Shown here one piece after another: positions 1 to 10,132 of a DNA stretch of 64,000 bases. The notes beneath the pieces are model-generated. The model was not told the DNA's origin. It saw only the letters and a program-made list of their open reading frames with translations, and made no database searches. The translations under genes were made by a program, and so were the position numbers. Source of the stretch: Saprospiraceae bacterium (GTDB lineage: Bacteria; Bacteroidota; Bacteroidia; Chitinophagales; Saprospiraceae); assembly GCA_016715405.1 (NCBI GenBank), contig JADKAE010000002.1, forward strand, positions 496,001 to 560,000, given 5' to 3'. Position 1 is the stretch's first letter, and every line of letters begins with the position of its first letter.

Positions 1-2124
1 CATTCACATTAATACTTTCTGCAAAAAGTCCGGCCCGGATACAATTTGCCATGCTGATAGTTGCGGAAAAGGCAAAGTTCCAGTTAACACCATCCAGGGA
101 AGTGTAACCTGAAAAGTTATTGCCGCTGCGCACCAGGCGGAGCCAGGTATCCTGCGGGCGGAAGAAGTTCAGGTTGCTAACGGGGCCATTTGTGGCGGTT
201 CTGATTTCGCGGTGTATGTTGTTGGTGAACTGTGTTTTAAGGGCTACTTTTTTAGAACCTGTGGCTGTGCTTTCGCGCAGGGTAATTCCGGCCCATCCTC
301 CGCCATTCGCACTGACTACGTGGGCAATGATCTCCCCGTTGCCGCACAATTGCCGGGATACCAGGTGCTGCACATCCGAAGAAGGCGTCGAAAAACCACT
401 GGCCGAGATACTAAATTGCTGCCCGGTGCATGGCCGGAACGCATTAGCGCCATTGGCATTACCCACATTGGCGCCACTAAAGCCCGCCGGCAGCGCTGTA
501 CCTTCCTGTACGGTAATTTGTGCGATACAAGAGGCGGTATTGCCATTGCCGTCGTTGACGCTAACCGTCGCCGGAACGGTTTGTCCTACCTGGGCACAAC
601 CGACAGAAGAAGGCGCCACATTGACAAAATTTACCGTACCGCAGTTATCGCTGGAAGCGCCCTAGTTGAACACATCAGCTGCGGTGAGGGTGTAATTGCC
701 GGTGGCGTTGAGGGTCACCGTTGTATTGCGACAGACCGGCATAGGCGCAACGTTATCAACGCCGGCCGCCACTGTTGCGGCAGAGGTGGCTGTGCAATTA
801 GCCACCCCGTTGTCGGTAACGGTGATGCTATAATTTCCGTCGGGCAAGCCCGTAAAAACGCCGGTATTATTACTTTGGTTTGCCGGCCCCGAAATGGCGT
901 AGGTGAGCGGTCCTGTACTGGTTGTAGCTGTAACGGTTATACTGCCGTTATTGGCGCCTGGGCAATTTTCGGGCGATGCCGTCACGTTGGTAATCGCCAG
1001 ATCGCACAGTGTGGGGCAAGGCTGTACAGTAGGGCCGGTTTTCGTATCTGAGCAGCTGGGATCATCGGTAAAATTCATCGTGACCACAGTCGGCGTGCCG
1101 TCAGCTTTAAATTTCACATTGTTAAAAATGTGCGAGTTGCCAACGATGCTCGTCGTGAGTATGGAATAGGAGCCAATAACATCGCCGCCGGGCACGATTT
1201 GCAGGCTGCCGGTAAAGGGGCGATTAAAAAAGGACGCGCCGACATTGTGCGTAAAAAGTCGTCGCTGGGGTCACTGGGCGTGCCGTTGTTGTTGCAGGGG
1301 CCCGGGTTGCCAAAGAAGTTCACCGTTATTGTACAGGGCGGGGGCGGTGTAGAACAAGGCGCAACGGTAGGGCCGGTTTTCGTATCTGAGCAACTGGGAT
1401 CGTCAGTAAAATTCATCGTGACCACGGTCGGCGTGCCGTCAGCTTTAAATTTCACATTGTTAAAAATGTGCGAGTTGCCAACGATGCTCGTCGTAAGTAT
1501 GGAATAGGAGCCAATAACATCGCCGCCGGGCACGATTTGCAGGCTGCCGGTAAAGGGGCGATTAAAAAAGGACGCGCTGACATTGTGCGTAAAAAAGTCG
1601 TCGCTGAGATCATTAGGCGTGCCGTTGTCGTCGCAGGGGCCCGGGTTCCCAGAGAAGTTCACCGTTATTGTGCAGGGCGGGGGCGGCGTAGAACAAGGCG
1701 CTACGGTAGGACCTGTATTTGAATTCGAGCAGGTAGGCTCATCGGTGAAATTCAGCGTGACCACCGTCGGCGTGCCGTCTGCTTTAAAATGCACATCCTG
1801 AAATGTGTGCGAGTTGCCAACTATGCTGTTTGACAATATAGAATAGGTCCCTATGGCATCGCCGCCGGGCACGATTTGCAGGCTGCCGGTAAGGGGGCGA
1901 TTAAAAAAAGAAGCATGGACATCGTGCGTAAAAAGGTCGTCGCGGGGGTCATTGGGCGTGCCGTTGTCGTCGCAGGGACCTTGGCTCCCGAAAAACCTCA
2001 CGGTTGATATAAGGCAATCTTCTGCCACCATCGACAGTTGAGGGGGAGTAACAACAGCTTTATCCTCGTTTTGAGGTATAACTGCCGTAAATAGTAATAC
2101 CACCAGAATTGATAAATTCTCCAT
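1..2124 (-). CDS. Secreted protein with triplicated ~113-aa module and SprB-type repeat (frameshifted, 3' end outside window)
   Basis: Starts with ATG and a hydrophobic leader (MENLSILVVLLFTAV). Three tandem copies of a Cys-containing module follow, with a 339-bp period and cores such as GSLQIVPGGD and FKADGTPTVV. Next come an SprB-like segment (ENCPGANNGSI), a HYR-like segment, and a C-terminal module (GWAGITLRES) also found in the metalloprotease at 5269-8127. Copy 3 has A5 where copy 2 has A6 near 1252, which shifts the frame. An in-frame TAG at 662-664 sits where homologous segments carry an ordinary residue; coding resumes directly after it. The function of the 113-aa module is unknown to me. 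Domain style and leader suggest export, and a T9SS tail could lie beyond base 1 (inference). Whether the gene is truly broken or carries sequence errors is open. Confidence 0.7.
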
Positions 2125-2154
2125 GGGTGTCCGGTTTTAGGTTTGAATATTAAC

Positions 2155-2399
2155 TTAATAGTACTTTGTCACTTTAAAATGTCGCATGAAACATGTGCAC
2201 ATATTTTGCCCCTCTGGGGCTGTAATACGCTTTGCTCATCATTTTTCTACCAATAGGTATGCCCCTCTGGGGCTTTTGGGGCATCTTTAAAGGCCCGGAG
2301 GGCCGAAATATTGGTAGAACTAGCAATAAAATGATCTCAAAAGCTCCGGAGGAGCGCAATATGTAGTATGCTTGGTTAAAAGTGACAAAGTAGTATTAA
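2155..2399. mobile_element. MITE-like element with ~21-bp terminal inverted repeats
   Basis: The left end (TTAATAGTACTTTGTCACTT) is matched by the reverse complement of the right end with one mismatch over about 21 bp. The 245-bp interior contains short GC palindromes (GCCCCTCTGGGGC, GCCCGGAGGGC, CTCCGGAG) and no convincing reading frame. Length, terminal inverted repeats and lack of coding fit a non-autonomous miniature element. No obvious target-site duplication is visible beyond the TTAA at the tips. Confidence 0.55.
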
Positions 2400-2545
2400 T
2401 CAGGGTATGCTATTCCAGGTTGACTTCCGCAATCACAGGGAGATCAACGTCAAAAAAAGGGCATACTGCATCGGAGGGTACAGGATTGGTAGGCGATTGG
2501 TAATTCAAAGGTAATAAATATATTGGGACATTCTGGTATATAAGC

Positions 2546-2582
2546 AAAAAAGGCCGCAACGGAGTCGTTGCGGCCTTTTTTT
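2546..2582 (-). terminator. Rho-independent terminator after the S9 peptidase
   Basis: A perfect hairpin with arms GGCCGCAACG/CGTTGCGGCC and a GAGT loop, flanked by A-run and T-run, so it could act in both directions. It lies 2 bp beyond the stop codon of the minus-strand peptidase gene. Confidence 0.85.
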
Positions 2583-2584
2583 GT

Positions 2585-5014
2585 CTAGGGCTTACTCCCC
2601 CCTTTTACATATTTCTCCAGCCATGCATTTTGCTCGTAAAGCATATGCAATATATTTTCGCGGCCCTGATAGCCGTGGCTCTCGTGAGGCAACTGCACGA
2701 ATTTCACCGTGCCGCCGTGGCCTTTGATGGCATTAAACAGGCGTTCGCTTTGTATGGGGAAAGTTCCGCTGTTGTTGTCGGCTTCGCCGTGGATCATCAG
2801 CAAGGGCGTTTTGATCTTGTCGGCATAGCTAAAGGGGCTCATGCCATTATAAACTTCAGGTGCTTCCCAGTAGGTGCGGTCTTCGTTCTGAAAGCCGAAA
2901 GGCGTAAGGGTGCGGTTGTAGGCGCCGCTGCGGGCAATGCCGGCTTTAAACAAGTCGGTATGAGCCAGCAGGTTGGCCGTCATAAAGGCGCCATAGCTGT
3001 GGCCGCCCACGGCCATGCGGTTTTTGTCGCCCACGCCCATATCGGCCAGCTTCTGGATAGCGGCTTCGGCGTTCATGGTTAGTTGCGCTATAAAATCGTC
3101 GTTGGGCTTTTTATCGGCGCTGGTGGCCACGATGGGCATTTCGGCGTTGTTGAGCACGGCGTAGCCCTGGGTGACGTAAAACACCGGCGAACCCCAGTTG
3201 AGCATCGTAAATCGGTGTTCGCTGCCGCGCACCTGCGCAGCATCAGCAGCCGAGTTATATTCGGCGGGATAGGCCCAGAGCAAAGTGGGCAGCGGCCCGT
3301 CGCGCTGGGGGTCGTAGCCTTTCGGCAAATAAAGGTCGCCGGTGAGGTCGACGCCGTCGGCGCGCTTGTAGCTCACTTTTTGTTTGCTCACGCCTTCCAG
3401 TTGCGGGTATGGGCTGGCAAAGTTCGTCACCTGGCGGTCGGCAATGCGCAGTTTCAGGTTTTTAAACCAATAATTGGGCATGTCTTTTTCGCTTTCGCGG
3501 CGAGTGATCAACTCCAATTTCTCGCTATTAAGTACCCGTACCACGTATTCGTATGACCCTTCGGGGCAGCGCCACAGCATGTCCGTCTGTTTTGTGGCCA
3601 GATCGAAAGTAGCCAGGTAGGGCAGGTCGCCTTTGGGCGAAGCGCCGGTGGTATTGTTCATCGGTATTTTGGCGCCCTTGTCAATAGGTTTGGTCACCCA
3701 CCGGCCAAACCCGTTTTTTTCCATCACCGGGGTGCCGGGATTGCTATACGCGTCGGTGGTATTGCGCTCTACCAGCTTGTCGAGTTGGCCGGTAGACGGG
3801 TTATAGCGATTGGTGCGCATCACTTGCTTGCCGCTAAGGCCTTCTGTCACCAGTGCCACCGTATTATTGCCCCACATGGCGCCCCAGTAACGCATCTGCG
3901 TTTTGAAAAGGGTTTTGGGTTCTCCAGTAAACGGCGCACTCAAGGCATAGACGGCGTCGTGAAACTCCATTTTTTTTTTGATCATGCCGCTGTCGAGTGG
4001 GGCGCTCCACACCACTGTGGCGGCTTCGTCGTCGCGCCATTCGAAGCCGCGCGGCACGTTTTGTACATTATCGCGACCGCTGGGCGCCGTTTCTGAGGAA
4101 GGCAATTCGGCCAGCGTTTTGATCACCTTGCCGCTCAGGTCGGCAATGGCCACTTTGGAAGGAAAACCACCCGCCGTGACGAGGTAAGAAAACGGCTTGC
4201 GCAGGGTGCGCAGCATCAGGTAGTTTTTGTCGGGCGACACCGATACGCTGCTGTAGATGGCCGGCTCGCCGATTTTCGCTTCCACGCCGTTGGTATTTCT
4301 CACCAATTGTGCGGTAGCGTAAAAAGCAAAAAGCTGTTCGTCGTAGGGGCTTTTGATCAAATCCTGGAAGGTGGGCCTCGGCGCCGCCTTGCCATAATTT
4401 TCCTGGATGGTAGGCCCCTGGGGCATCAGTGGTTTGGGCGGAGCTGCCGTAGCGGGTTGCAAGGCCGTGCGGTACAAAAGCGTATTATCATCATACCACT
4501 GAAAGCTGCTGCCCATCAGCACGTTGAGCGGAGATTTGTTGGCCTTCGCAGCTTTTTGCGTAGCCACGTCAACCACGTACAAATCCACGCGGTCGCCGGT
4601 AGTATGCGTAAAGGCTATCTTTTTGTCGTTGGGGCTCCAACTCACGCTACCGGCAAAGAGGGGGGCGGGGAGTCCGCTGATGGACAACTCTTTGCCCGTG
4701 GCGATATTTTTTAAATAAATATTATTGATAAAAGTCTGACGGCTGGGCGCATAATTATTGGGATTGATGCGCAATCCTGCCAAACGCAACTCCGGCCGGG
4801 CGAGTTCTTCTACGGATGGGTAGAGACTGATTTCAGTGAGCGCCATCCACTCGCCCTTGCTGTCGATGCTGACCCCGGGAGCGGGTTTGGCCAGCAGCAA
4901 ATCGGCGATATCTTTGGGTGGCAATTTGTAAGAGACGTCTTCCTGGGCGAAGGCTATCGTGCCCGCAGCGATAAAATAACAACAGGCAAAAAGGGTGATT
5001 AGTCGTTGATTCAT
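2585..5014 (-). CDS. S9 family prolyl oligopeptidase-like serine peptidase, exported
   Basis: About 809 aa. I chose the ATG at 5014, which opens a clear signal peptide (MNQRLITLFACCYF to AFAQ); the longer frame needs a TTG start. The N-terminal part is a beta-propeller-like region. The C-terminal part is an alpha/beta-hydrolase peptidase domain with nucleophile motif GGHSYGAF (Ser near 673), Asp in HGEAD (near 746) and His in HESHGY (near 780). The overall pattern resembles the glutamyl-endopeptidase-like subgroup of S9. It is probably periplasmic and cleaves peptides. The frame is intact and a strong terminator follows, so it is likely monocistronic. Substrate specificity cannot be read from the sequence. 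Confidence 0.88.
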   Translation of the reverse strand: MNQRLITLFACCYFIAAGTIAFAQEDVSYKLPPKDIADLLLAKPAPGVSIDSKGEWMALTEISLYPSVEELARPELRLAGLRINPNNYAPSRQTFINNIYLKNIATGKELSISGLPAPLFAGSVSWSPNDKKIAFTHTTGDRVDLYVVDVATQKAAKANKSPLNVLMGSSFQWYDDNTLLYRTALQPATAAPPKPLMPQGPTIQENYGKAAPRPTFQDLIKSPYDEQLFAFYATAQLVRNTNGVEAKIGEPAIYSSVSVSPDKNYLMLRTLRKPFSYLVTAGGFPSKVAIADLSGKVIKTLAELPSSETAPSGRDNVQNVPRGFEWRDDEAATVVWSAPLDSGMIKKKMEFHDAVYALSAPFTGEPKTLFKTQMRYWGAMWGNNTVALVTEGLSGKQVMRTNRYNPSTGQLDKLVERNTTDAYSNPGTPVMEKNGFGRWVTKPIDKGAKIPMNNTTGASPKGDLPYLATFDLATKQTDMLWRCPEGSYEYVVRVLNSEKLELITRRESEKDMPNYWFKNLKLRIADRQVTNFASPYPQLEGVSKQKVSYKRADGVDLTGDLYLPKGYDPQRDGPLPTLLWAYPAEYNSAADAAQVRGSEHRFTMLNWGSPVFYVTQGYAVLNNAEMPIVATSADKKPNDDFIAQLTMNAEAAIQKLADMGVGDKNRMAVGGHSYGAFMTANLLAHTDLFKAGIARSGAYNRTLTPFGFQNEDRTYWEAPEVYNGMSPFSYADKIKTPLLMIHGEADNNSGTFPIQSERLFNAIKGHGGTVKFVQLPHESHGYQGRENILHMLYEQNAWLEKYVKGGSKP

Positions 5015-5268
5015 CTTGTTAGCGCTTTTGGTGAGATTGGTCAAAAATAAACAATTTTGCGGACAAAGCCGGCAAGGTATAAAGCCTGCTGAAACGGTTA
5101 ATTCGGATAGCAGGTTTGTTTTTTTGCATACGTTGTAATATATTGCGGCATCATTATACCCACTGGGTCCTCGTTTTTTCCCTTTACAAACTCCTTCCCC
5201 CCCACATACTGTGTGTTCCCTTCACACCAGTGATAGACCCGTTTTATCACCAAAACACTGTATACCTT

Positions 5269-8127
5269 ATGCACACTAAAATCCAACTCAAGGGGAACAA
5301 AAACCTATTGAAGCAATTGGTTTTTTGTTTATTACTCGCCGGTTTGCCTGCCATGCTTTCGGCGCAGGCTACGATTAATGCCCGGCAGCTCAATTTCCAG
5401 GATATTGACCTGGATCGAAGTTTTAGCAGTTATCAGGTTTTTCAAATTGACATTCAAAAAATTTACGAATTATCGCAAACGGGTAATCGCTTCCATTTTT
5501 CACTGAAGCTTGGGGAACAATTACAATGGGATCTGCAATTAGACTATCACGACATTCGCAGCGCCAATTACCGCGAAGTGGCCCTCACCGAAAGCGGGCC
5601 GAAGTTATTGCCCCGCAGGCCTAACATTACCTTCAGAGGCACCCAGGGACCAGATTATGAACCCGTGCGGTTTACTATCACGCCCGATTATATGTTGGGT
5701 ATGATTGACTATAATGGAGAGACTTACTTAATTGAGCCGCTGAAACGGGTAATTCCCCGTGCCGGCGCCGATTATTACGTCGTCTACCGGGCCACCGATG
5801 TGCTCACCGATCCTACACTGGAATGCACCTTTAACGCTGGCAAAAAATACGCCTTGCCGGAAAAAGAGGAAGACCACCCACACCCACACGAAGGCCAGGC
5901 AAAAATGGCCTGCAAAGAAGTAGAATTGGCTACTGCCAGTGATTTTCTAATGTTCAGCAAATACGGCAGCGTGGCCGCCGTCAACGACTTTATCATTACC
6001 GTGACCAACCTGATGGAGCCGCTGTACGATGATTTCAACCTGAATTACCTGATCGTCGATCAGTTTGTGCCGACATCTGCCATGGCCGACCCTTTTACGA
6101 CCTCCGACGAGGCCTTTGACATCCTCGACGACTTCTCGGCCTGGGCGCCCGGCAATTTAGCAAACCACGATGTAGGCCAGATCTGGACCGATCGCGATAT
6201 ACAAGGCTGCGGCGGCGGCCCCGACAACTTCGGATTGATCGGCTGCGCCCAAAGTATCGGCGATGTTTGCGGCGATACGCGGTACAACGTTTGCGAGGAT
6301 TTTTCGAACAGCTCCAATTGCTTGCGGGTACTCAGCGCTCACGAACTCGGCCACAACTGGGATGGAGTACACGGGGAAGCCAATTCCAATACGATTATGT
6401 TTCCTACCATCAATTGTAGCGCAACCACCTGGGCCGCGGGCAATATCACCCGGATACAGAATCACATCGATTCCCGGGCTTGTCTGAGCGACTGCGGCAC
6501 GCTCTGCAATATCGATGTCGGCGCAGTGATAAGCCATGAGAGTTGTCCCGATGCGAACGACGGTGCGATCAGCGCTTTAATTTCCGGCAATATGGCGGCT
6601 GTAACCTACGTGCTTACCGGACCGGTTGGTGGGACTAACAATACAGGTAGCTTTACCGGCCTACCTCCGGGTAATTATACGCTGCGCGCTATTGACGGGG
6701 TTTACAATGAAACTTGCACCGACGAAGTAGAAGTGACAATTAATGCGGGCGTCGATAACCAGGATCCTATGCCGGTTTGTATTAACCCTACCGTTCAACT
6801 GAACGCGATGGGTGTTTACAATATTAAGCCCGCAGATGTATACGATGCATTAGCTTCTGCTGACAATTGCGGAGAGATCAATCTACAGAGTTACTCGCCC
6901 GTTACCGTGAATTGCAGTGATGTGGGCAACCCTGTGATTGTGACGGTAACTGTTAACGACGGCAATGGCAATACAAATTCCTGCCAGGCGACGGTGACGG
7001 TAGAAGATAACATACCGCCTAATGCCGTTTGTAAAAACCACACCATCGTCTTCAATGGCGAAGAAGAAATTGTGCTTGAAGCGGATGATATATGGAATGA
7101 GGCGGCCAGCAGCGACAACTGCGGACCCGTATTTTTTGTAGGCGCCAATCCGCCCGCTATTCCCTGCGAAGAGTTGAGCAACGTCATCCCCGTAACGGTC
7201 ACCATCGAAGACGCGTCGGGCAATACGGACAATTGTGTAAGTTTGGTCACCGTAGACGGCCTCCCCTGCGGATGGAGCCAGCAGCCCAACGGCATCAATT
7301 GCGTAAATGGCAACGAGATTAGCTATGACGTGCCTACGGAAGTGTTTACCGCTACCAGCTCCGATTGTTATTTCAGCAGCCCATATTCCAGCGACGAAAT
7401 GGCATTTGCCCAACACGATCTCTGCGGCAACGGCAGCCTCACGGCGCAAGTCACCGGCATCAGCGGCAACAGCCTGGGCTGGGCCGGCATCACCATGCGG
7501 GAGAGCAATGCCGGCGGCGCTAAAAAGGTGCAATTGCTTACAAACCTAAGCAACCTGCACCGCAGGGAAGTGCGCTATACGACCAACGGAACCGCTTTTC
7601 CGCAGCAATTCCCCAGCTCAAACCGCTATTGGCTGCGACTGGTGCGCAATGGCAACCAATTCGTCGGCTATGCCTCGGCCAACGGCGTGCAATGGTTCCA
7701 GGTAATGGCTGTGACGGTGAATATGAACGCCTGTATCGAAGTCGGACTGGTAGTCACCAACTACGAACAGATGAGCGCCGTGACCGCTACTTTTGCCAAT
7801 GTGGAGGTGGTAGACTTCATGATGCTCTCGGCGCCGCCGCCAAGTGGCCCAGTAACCAGCGGCCAGTCGCTCGATTTTGAGGTCTATCCCAACCCGACTT
7901 CCGGCGAGGTGAATGTAAACCTCAGCCCGTATGCCGGTCGGGCCGTGCGCATCGAATCGGTTGATATACACGGAACCTCCAGGGAAATAGTCGAGATAGA
8001 CGCGGTGGAGACTCCCACACAACCTATCGATCTGTCAGCCTATCCAACGGGCATTTATCTGATCAAGGTGCAGTCGGAAGGCGTTCCTGATGCAGCGAAA
8101 CGGGTGGTGTTGTATAAGACACATTAA
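5269..8127 (+). CDS. Secreted reprolysin-like zinc metalloprotease with SprB/HYR repeats and T9SS sorting domain
   Basis: 952 aa from ATG 5269, which gives a standard signal peptide ending AMLSAQ; the upstream in-frame TTG start is unlikely. Residues ~200-410 form a metzincin-type catalytic domain with HELGHNWDGVH (His 358 to His 368) and a Met-turn-like TIMFP downstream. Residues ~415-500 are SprB-like (ESCPDANDGAI) and ~500-660 contain HYR-like repeats (DNCG blocks). Then comes a module shared with the gene at 1-2124 (GWAGITMRES). The C-terminus from ~869 (FEVYPNPTSG to the end) is a type A T9SS sorting domain. The protein is therefore expected to be secreted or cell-surface bound. The usual zinc-site Gly is Asp here. 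The frame is intact. Confidence 0.88.
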   Translation: MHTKIQLKGNKNLLKQLVFCLLLAGLPAMLSAQATINARQLNFQDIDLDRSFSSYQVFQIDIQKIYELSQTGNRFHFSLKLGEQLQWDLQLDYHDIRSANYREVALTESGPKLLPRRPNITFRGTQGPDYEPVRFTITPDYMLGMIDYNGETYLIEPLKRVIPRAGADYYVVYRATDVLTDPTLECTFNAGKKYALPEKEEDHPHPHEGQAKMACKEVELATASDFLMFSKYGSVAAVNDFIITVTNLMEPLYDDFNLNYLIVDQFVPTSAMADPFTTSDEAFDILDDFSAWAPGNLANHDVGQIWTDRDIQGCGGGPDNFGLIGCAQSIGDVCGDTRYNVCEDFSNSSNCLRVLSAHELGHNWDGVHGEANSNTIMFPTINCSATTWAAGNITRIQNHIDSRACLSDCGTLCNIDVGAVISHESCPDANDGAISALISGNMAAVTYVLTGPVGGTNNTGSFTGLPPGNYTLRAIDGVYNETCTDEVEVTINAGVDNQDPMPVCINPTVQLNAMGVYNIKPADVYDALASADNCGEINLQSYSPVTVNCSDVGNPVIVTVTVNDGNGNTNSCQATVTVEDNIPPNAVCKNHTIVFNGEEEIVLEADDIWNEAASSDNCGPVFFVGANPPAIPCEELSNVIPVTVTIEDASGNTDNCVSLVTVDGLPCGWSQQPNGINCVNGNEISYDVPTEVFTATSSDCYFSSPYSSDEMAFAQHDLCGNGSLTAQVTGISGNSLGWAGITMRESNAGGAKKVQLLTNLSNLHRREVRYTTNGTAFPQQFPSSNRYWLRLVRNGNQFVGYASANGVQWFQVMAVTVNMNACIEVGLVVTNYEQMSAVTATFANVEVVDFMMLSAPPPSGPVTSGQSLDFEVYPNPTSGEVNVNLSPYAGRAVRIESVDIHGTSREIVEIDAVETPTQPIDLSAYPTGIYLIKVQSEGVPDAAKRVVLYKTH

Positions 8128-8179
8128 ACGCAAAATCAAATGGTGCAAGGCATAAAGCATTGCACCCTTTGATATTTTG

Positions 8180-9563
8180 CTAAAACTTTCGCGTCAGCCC
8201 CACATTCAACCCAAGCAGCGTGTATTTTTGGATTAACCTGTTATCCGCCGCAGTAAAGCTCGGCAATACGCGCAATGATGGCGCCAGGCTCAGCTGGGTT
8301 TTGTCGTCGATGGCGTAACCCAATCGCAAGCTGCCGTAGTAACTCAGCCCTACCCGCGGTCGCATCATAGCTTCTGTATCGTCGAGACTAATAATGGCGC
8401 CGTCTTCAGCCAGAATATCCCCTGAAGATTTCAAGGCCAGGTTGACAAAAACACCGCCTTCGATGCCCAGCGACCAGCGATCTTGTTGCCAGTTGTAACC
8501 CAATATAACTGGCACGTCGAGCACCGTGTATTGGTTGTAGGTCCGCTTGCGGTAGGTAATGTAGCGTGTAACCGGCACGTTACCCCTGGTTATTAATGAA
8601 TCTCCATTGGAATCGATATAGATTTCCACAATACCGTCGGGTATCGAGTCGTATTCTGTGCGGGCGCCGTCGGTATAAAACCGCTCGTTGATGCGGGTGT
8701 AGCCAAGTCCGGCAAAGGCATACACCCCCGAGCGATGCTGTATACCGGCCAATAAACTTGCGCAGACATACTCCAATGCGTCTTCGGTATCGAGGCGGGC
8801 CTGGCGGTAATCGGAAGAATCACCCGGGTGCGATTGCAATGATTTGAAAACAAGGCCGAGTCCCGCTTCGGGGCGCAGCACCAATGCCGTTTTTTTTCTG
8901 GCCGGCTGCGGCGGTATGATTGCTCCAGGAATCGGCATAATTTCCGGTTCGCGTGTCAATAGGAATTTTCGCATTTCGATCATTTCCGCAATGTTTGCCT
9001 GGTGAACACCCCCTTCGCCCCCTCGCCCAATCTCCCCCTCTCCCCCTCGCCCAGCCACACCCCCGGCCCCTAAAGGAGAGTTTTTGTCATTGGCTGGTCG
9101 TACAGTCGTAAAGTCGTACAGTCCCAAAGTCACACCCCCGGCCCCTAAAGGGGAGTCGGTGTCATCGGCCGGTCGTACAGTCGTAAAGTCGTACAGTCCC
9201 AAAGTCGCACCCCCGGCCCCTAAAGGGGAGTCGGTGTCATCGGCCGGTCGTACAGTCGTAAAGTCGTACAGTCCCAAAGTCACACCCCCGGCCCCTAAAG
9301 GGGGAGTCAGCGTCATCGGCCGGTCGTACAGTCGTAAAGTCGTACAGTCCCAAAGTCGCCCCCTCGCCCCCTCTCCACGTCGCCCAACCCAGGGCCAGCA
9401 CCAGAGCGGCGCCGCCTGCCCACCACCAGAAAAAGCCGCGCCGGCGTTTTTTATCCTCAGCCAGCAGGGGCGACAGGTGGTCCCACAGCGCCTCCGTATC
9501 GACTGGAGTGCGGTGGCCGGACAGCGTATTGCGCAAGTGATCGTCAAATTGTGGATCGCTCAT
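8180..9563 (-). CDS. One-TM / outer-membrane beta-barrel protein, partner of the ECF sigma factor (frameshifted in internal repeat)
   Basis: Starts MSDPQFDDHLRNTLSGH with ATG at 9563, overlapping the stop of the sigma gene (ATGA), which implies translational coupling. Residues 1-45 are polar and cytoplasm-like; FFWWWAGGAALVLALGW is a single membrane segment. A repeated linker of four ~25-aa units (LYDFTTVRPADD) follows, then a C-terminal ~250-aa beta-barrel domain (GLGYTRINE, LGYNWQQDRW) ending in LTRKF. The N-terminus resembles anti-sigma-type sensors paired with Bacteroidota ECF factors; the barrel resembles PorT-like OMPs. One G too many (G5 against G4 in the other repeats) near 9300 splits the frame; removing it gives 460 aa. 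An anti-sigma role is inferred from context only. Confidence 0.7.
9056..9366. repeat. 75-bp tandem repeat (four copies) inside a coding region
   Basis: Four copies with spacing 75, 75 and 76 bp. Each contains octad words (AGTCGTAC, AGTCGTAA, AGTCCCAA) and a CCCCTAAAGGGG palindrome core. The same words occur intergenically near 25390-25466, so this looks like an intergenic-type repeat now read in frame. It is flanked on the left by CCCCCTCTCC-type low-complexity sequence. Confidence 0.9.
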
Positions 9564-10096
9564 GTCTTAATTTTTTCCCGGTCAGCAATCATAGTTTGCA
9601 GCAGCTTTCGCGCGCGGGTAAGTTGCGAGCGCGAGGTACTTTCTGTAATGCCCAGCATGACGGCTATTTCGGTGTGTGGATACTGTTCAATGACGTTCAG
9701 GTTAAAAATTTGGCGAAAGCCCTCCGGCAATTTTGCGATAAGCGCCAACAACTCCTCGGCGCCCAGGCGGGCATACACATCGGGCATAAAAAAAGGCTCT
9801 TCTACACTGTCAAGATCGCCGTTTTCGCGGCGATACCAGCTTTTATCGAGCGCATGAAGGGCGGTAGTCACCACAATACGCCGCATCCAGGCTTCAAACG
9901 AGCCCGTAGGCGCGTAATTGGGGATAGCCCTGAATATCTTAAGCAAAGCCTCCTGCAGGATATCTTCGGCGGCGTGGTAGCCGGGGACGTAACGCCTGGC
10001 CACCGTCATCAACATCGGCGAATACCGCTCTACCAATGCTCGTTGGTAAAGCGGTACGCCTTTTTTGCAACCTTTTATGATATCAGACTCCGTCAA
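9560..10096 (-). CDS. ECF-type sigma-70 family RNA polymerase sigma factor
   Basis: 178 aa. Region 2 spans roughly residues 20-90 (AEDILQEALLKIF, SFEAWMRRIV). Region 4 is at 110-170, with a helix-turn-helix (YPHTEIAVMLGITESTSRSQ). There is no in-frame ATG near the expected N-terminus, so I use TTG at 10096 (TESDIIKGCKKG, the usual ECF opening); an upstream TGA limits longer starts. It sits 36 bp after the lipoprotein gene and overlaps the barrel gene by 4 bp, so the three are probably one operon. It should redirect RNA polymerase in response to a signal passed through the overlapping membrane protein (inference). Confidence 0.88.
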   Translation of the reverse strand: MTESDIIKGCKKGVPLYQRALVERYSPMLMTVARRYVPGYHAAEDILQEALLKIFRAIPNYAPTGSFEAWMRRIVVTTALHALDKSWYRRENGDLDSVEEPFFMPDVYARLGAEELLALIAKLPEGFRQIFNLNVIEQYPHTEIAVMLGITESTSRSQLTRARKLLQTMIADREKIKT

Positions 10097-10132
10097 GAGA
10101 ATGTTTTTAAACAGGTAATCGAATCATGTGCG

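Noticed and set aside
120..1507. Plus-strand frames over the triplicated module gene
   Set aside because: They are shadows of the minus-strand repeats; they lack signal peptides or domains and repeat with the same 339-bp period.
9056..9366. CRISPR-like array
   Set aside because: Units are directly contiguous, 75 bp long and translated in frame; there are no unique spacers or cas genes.
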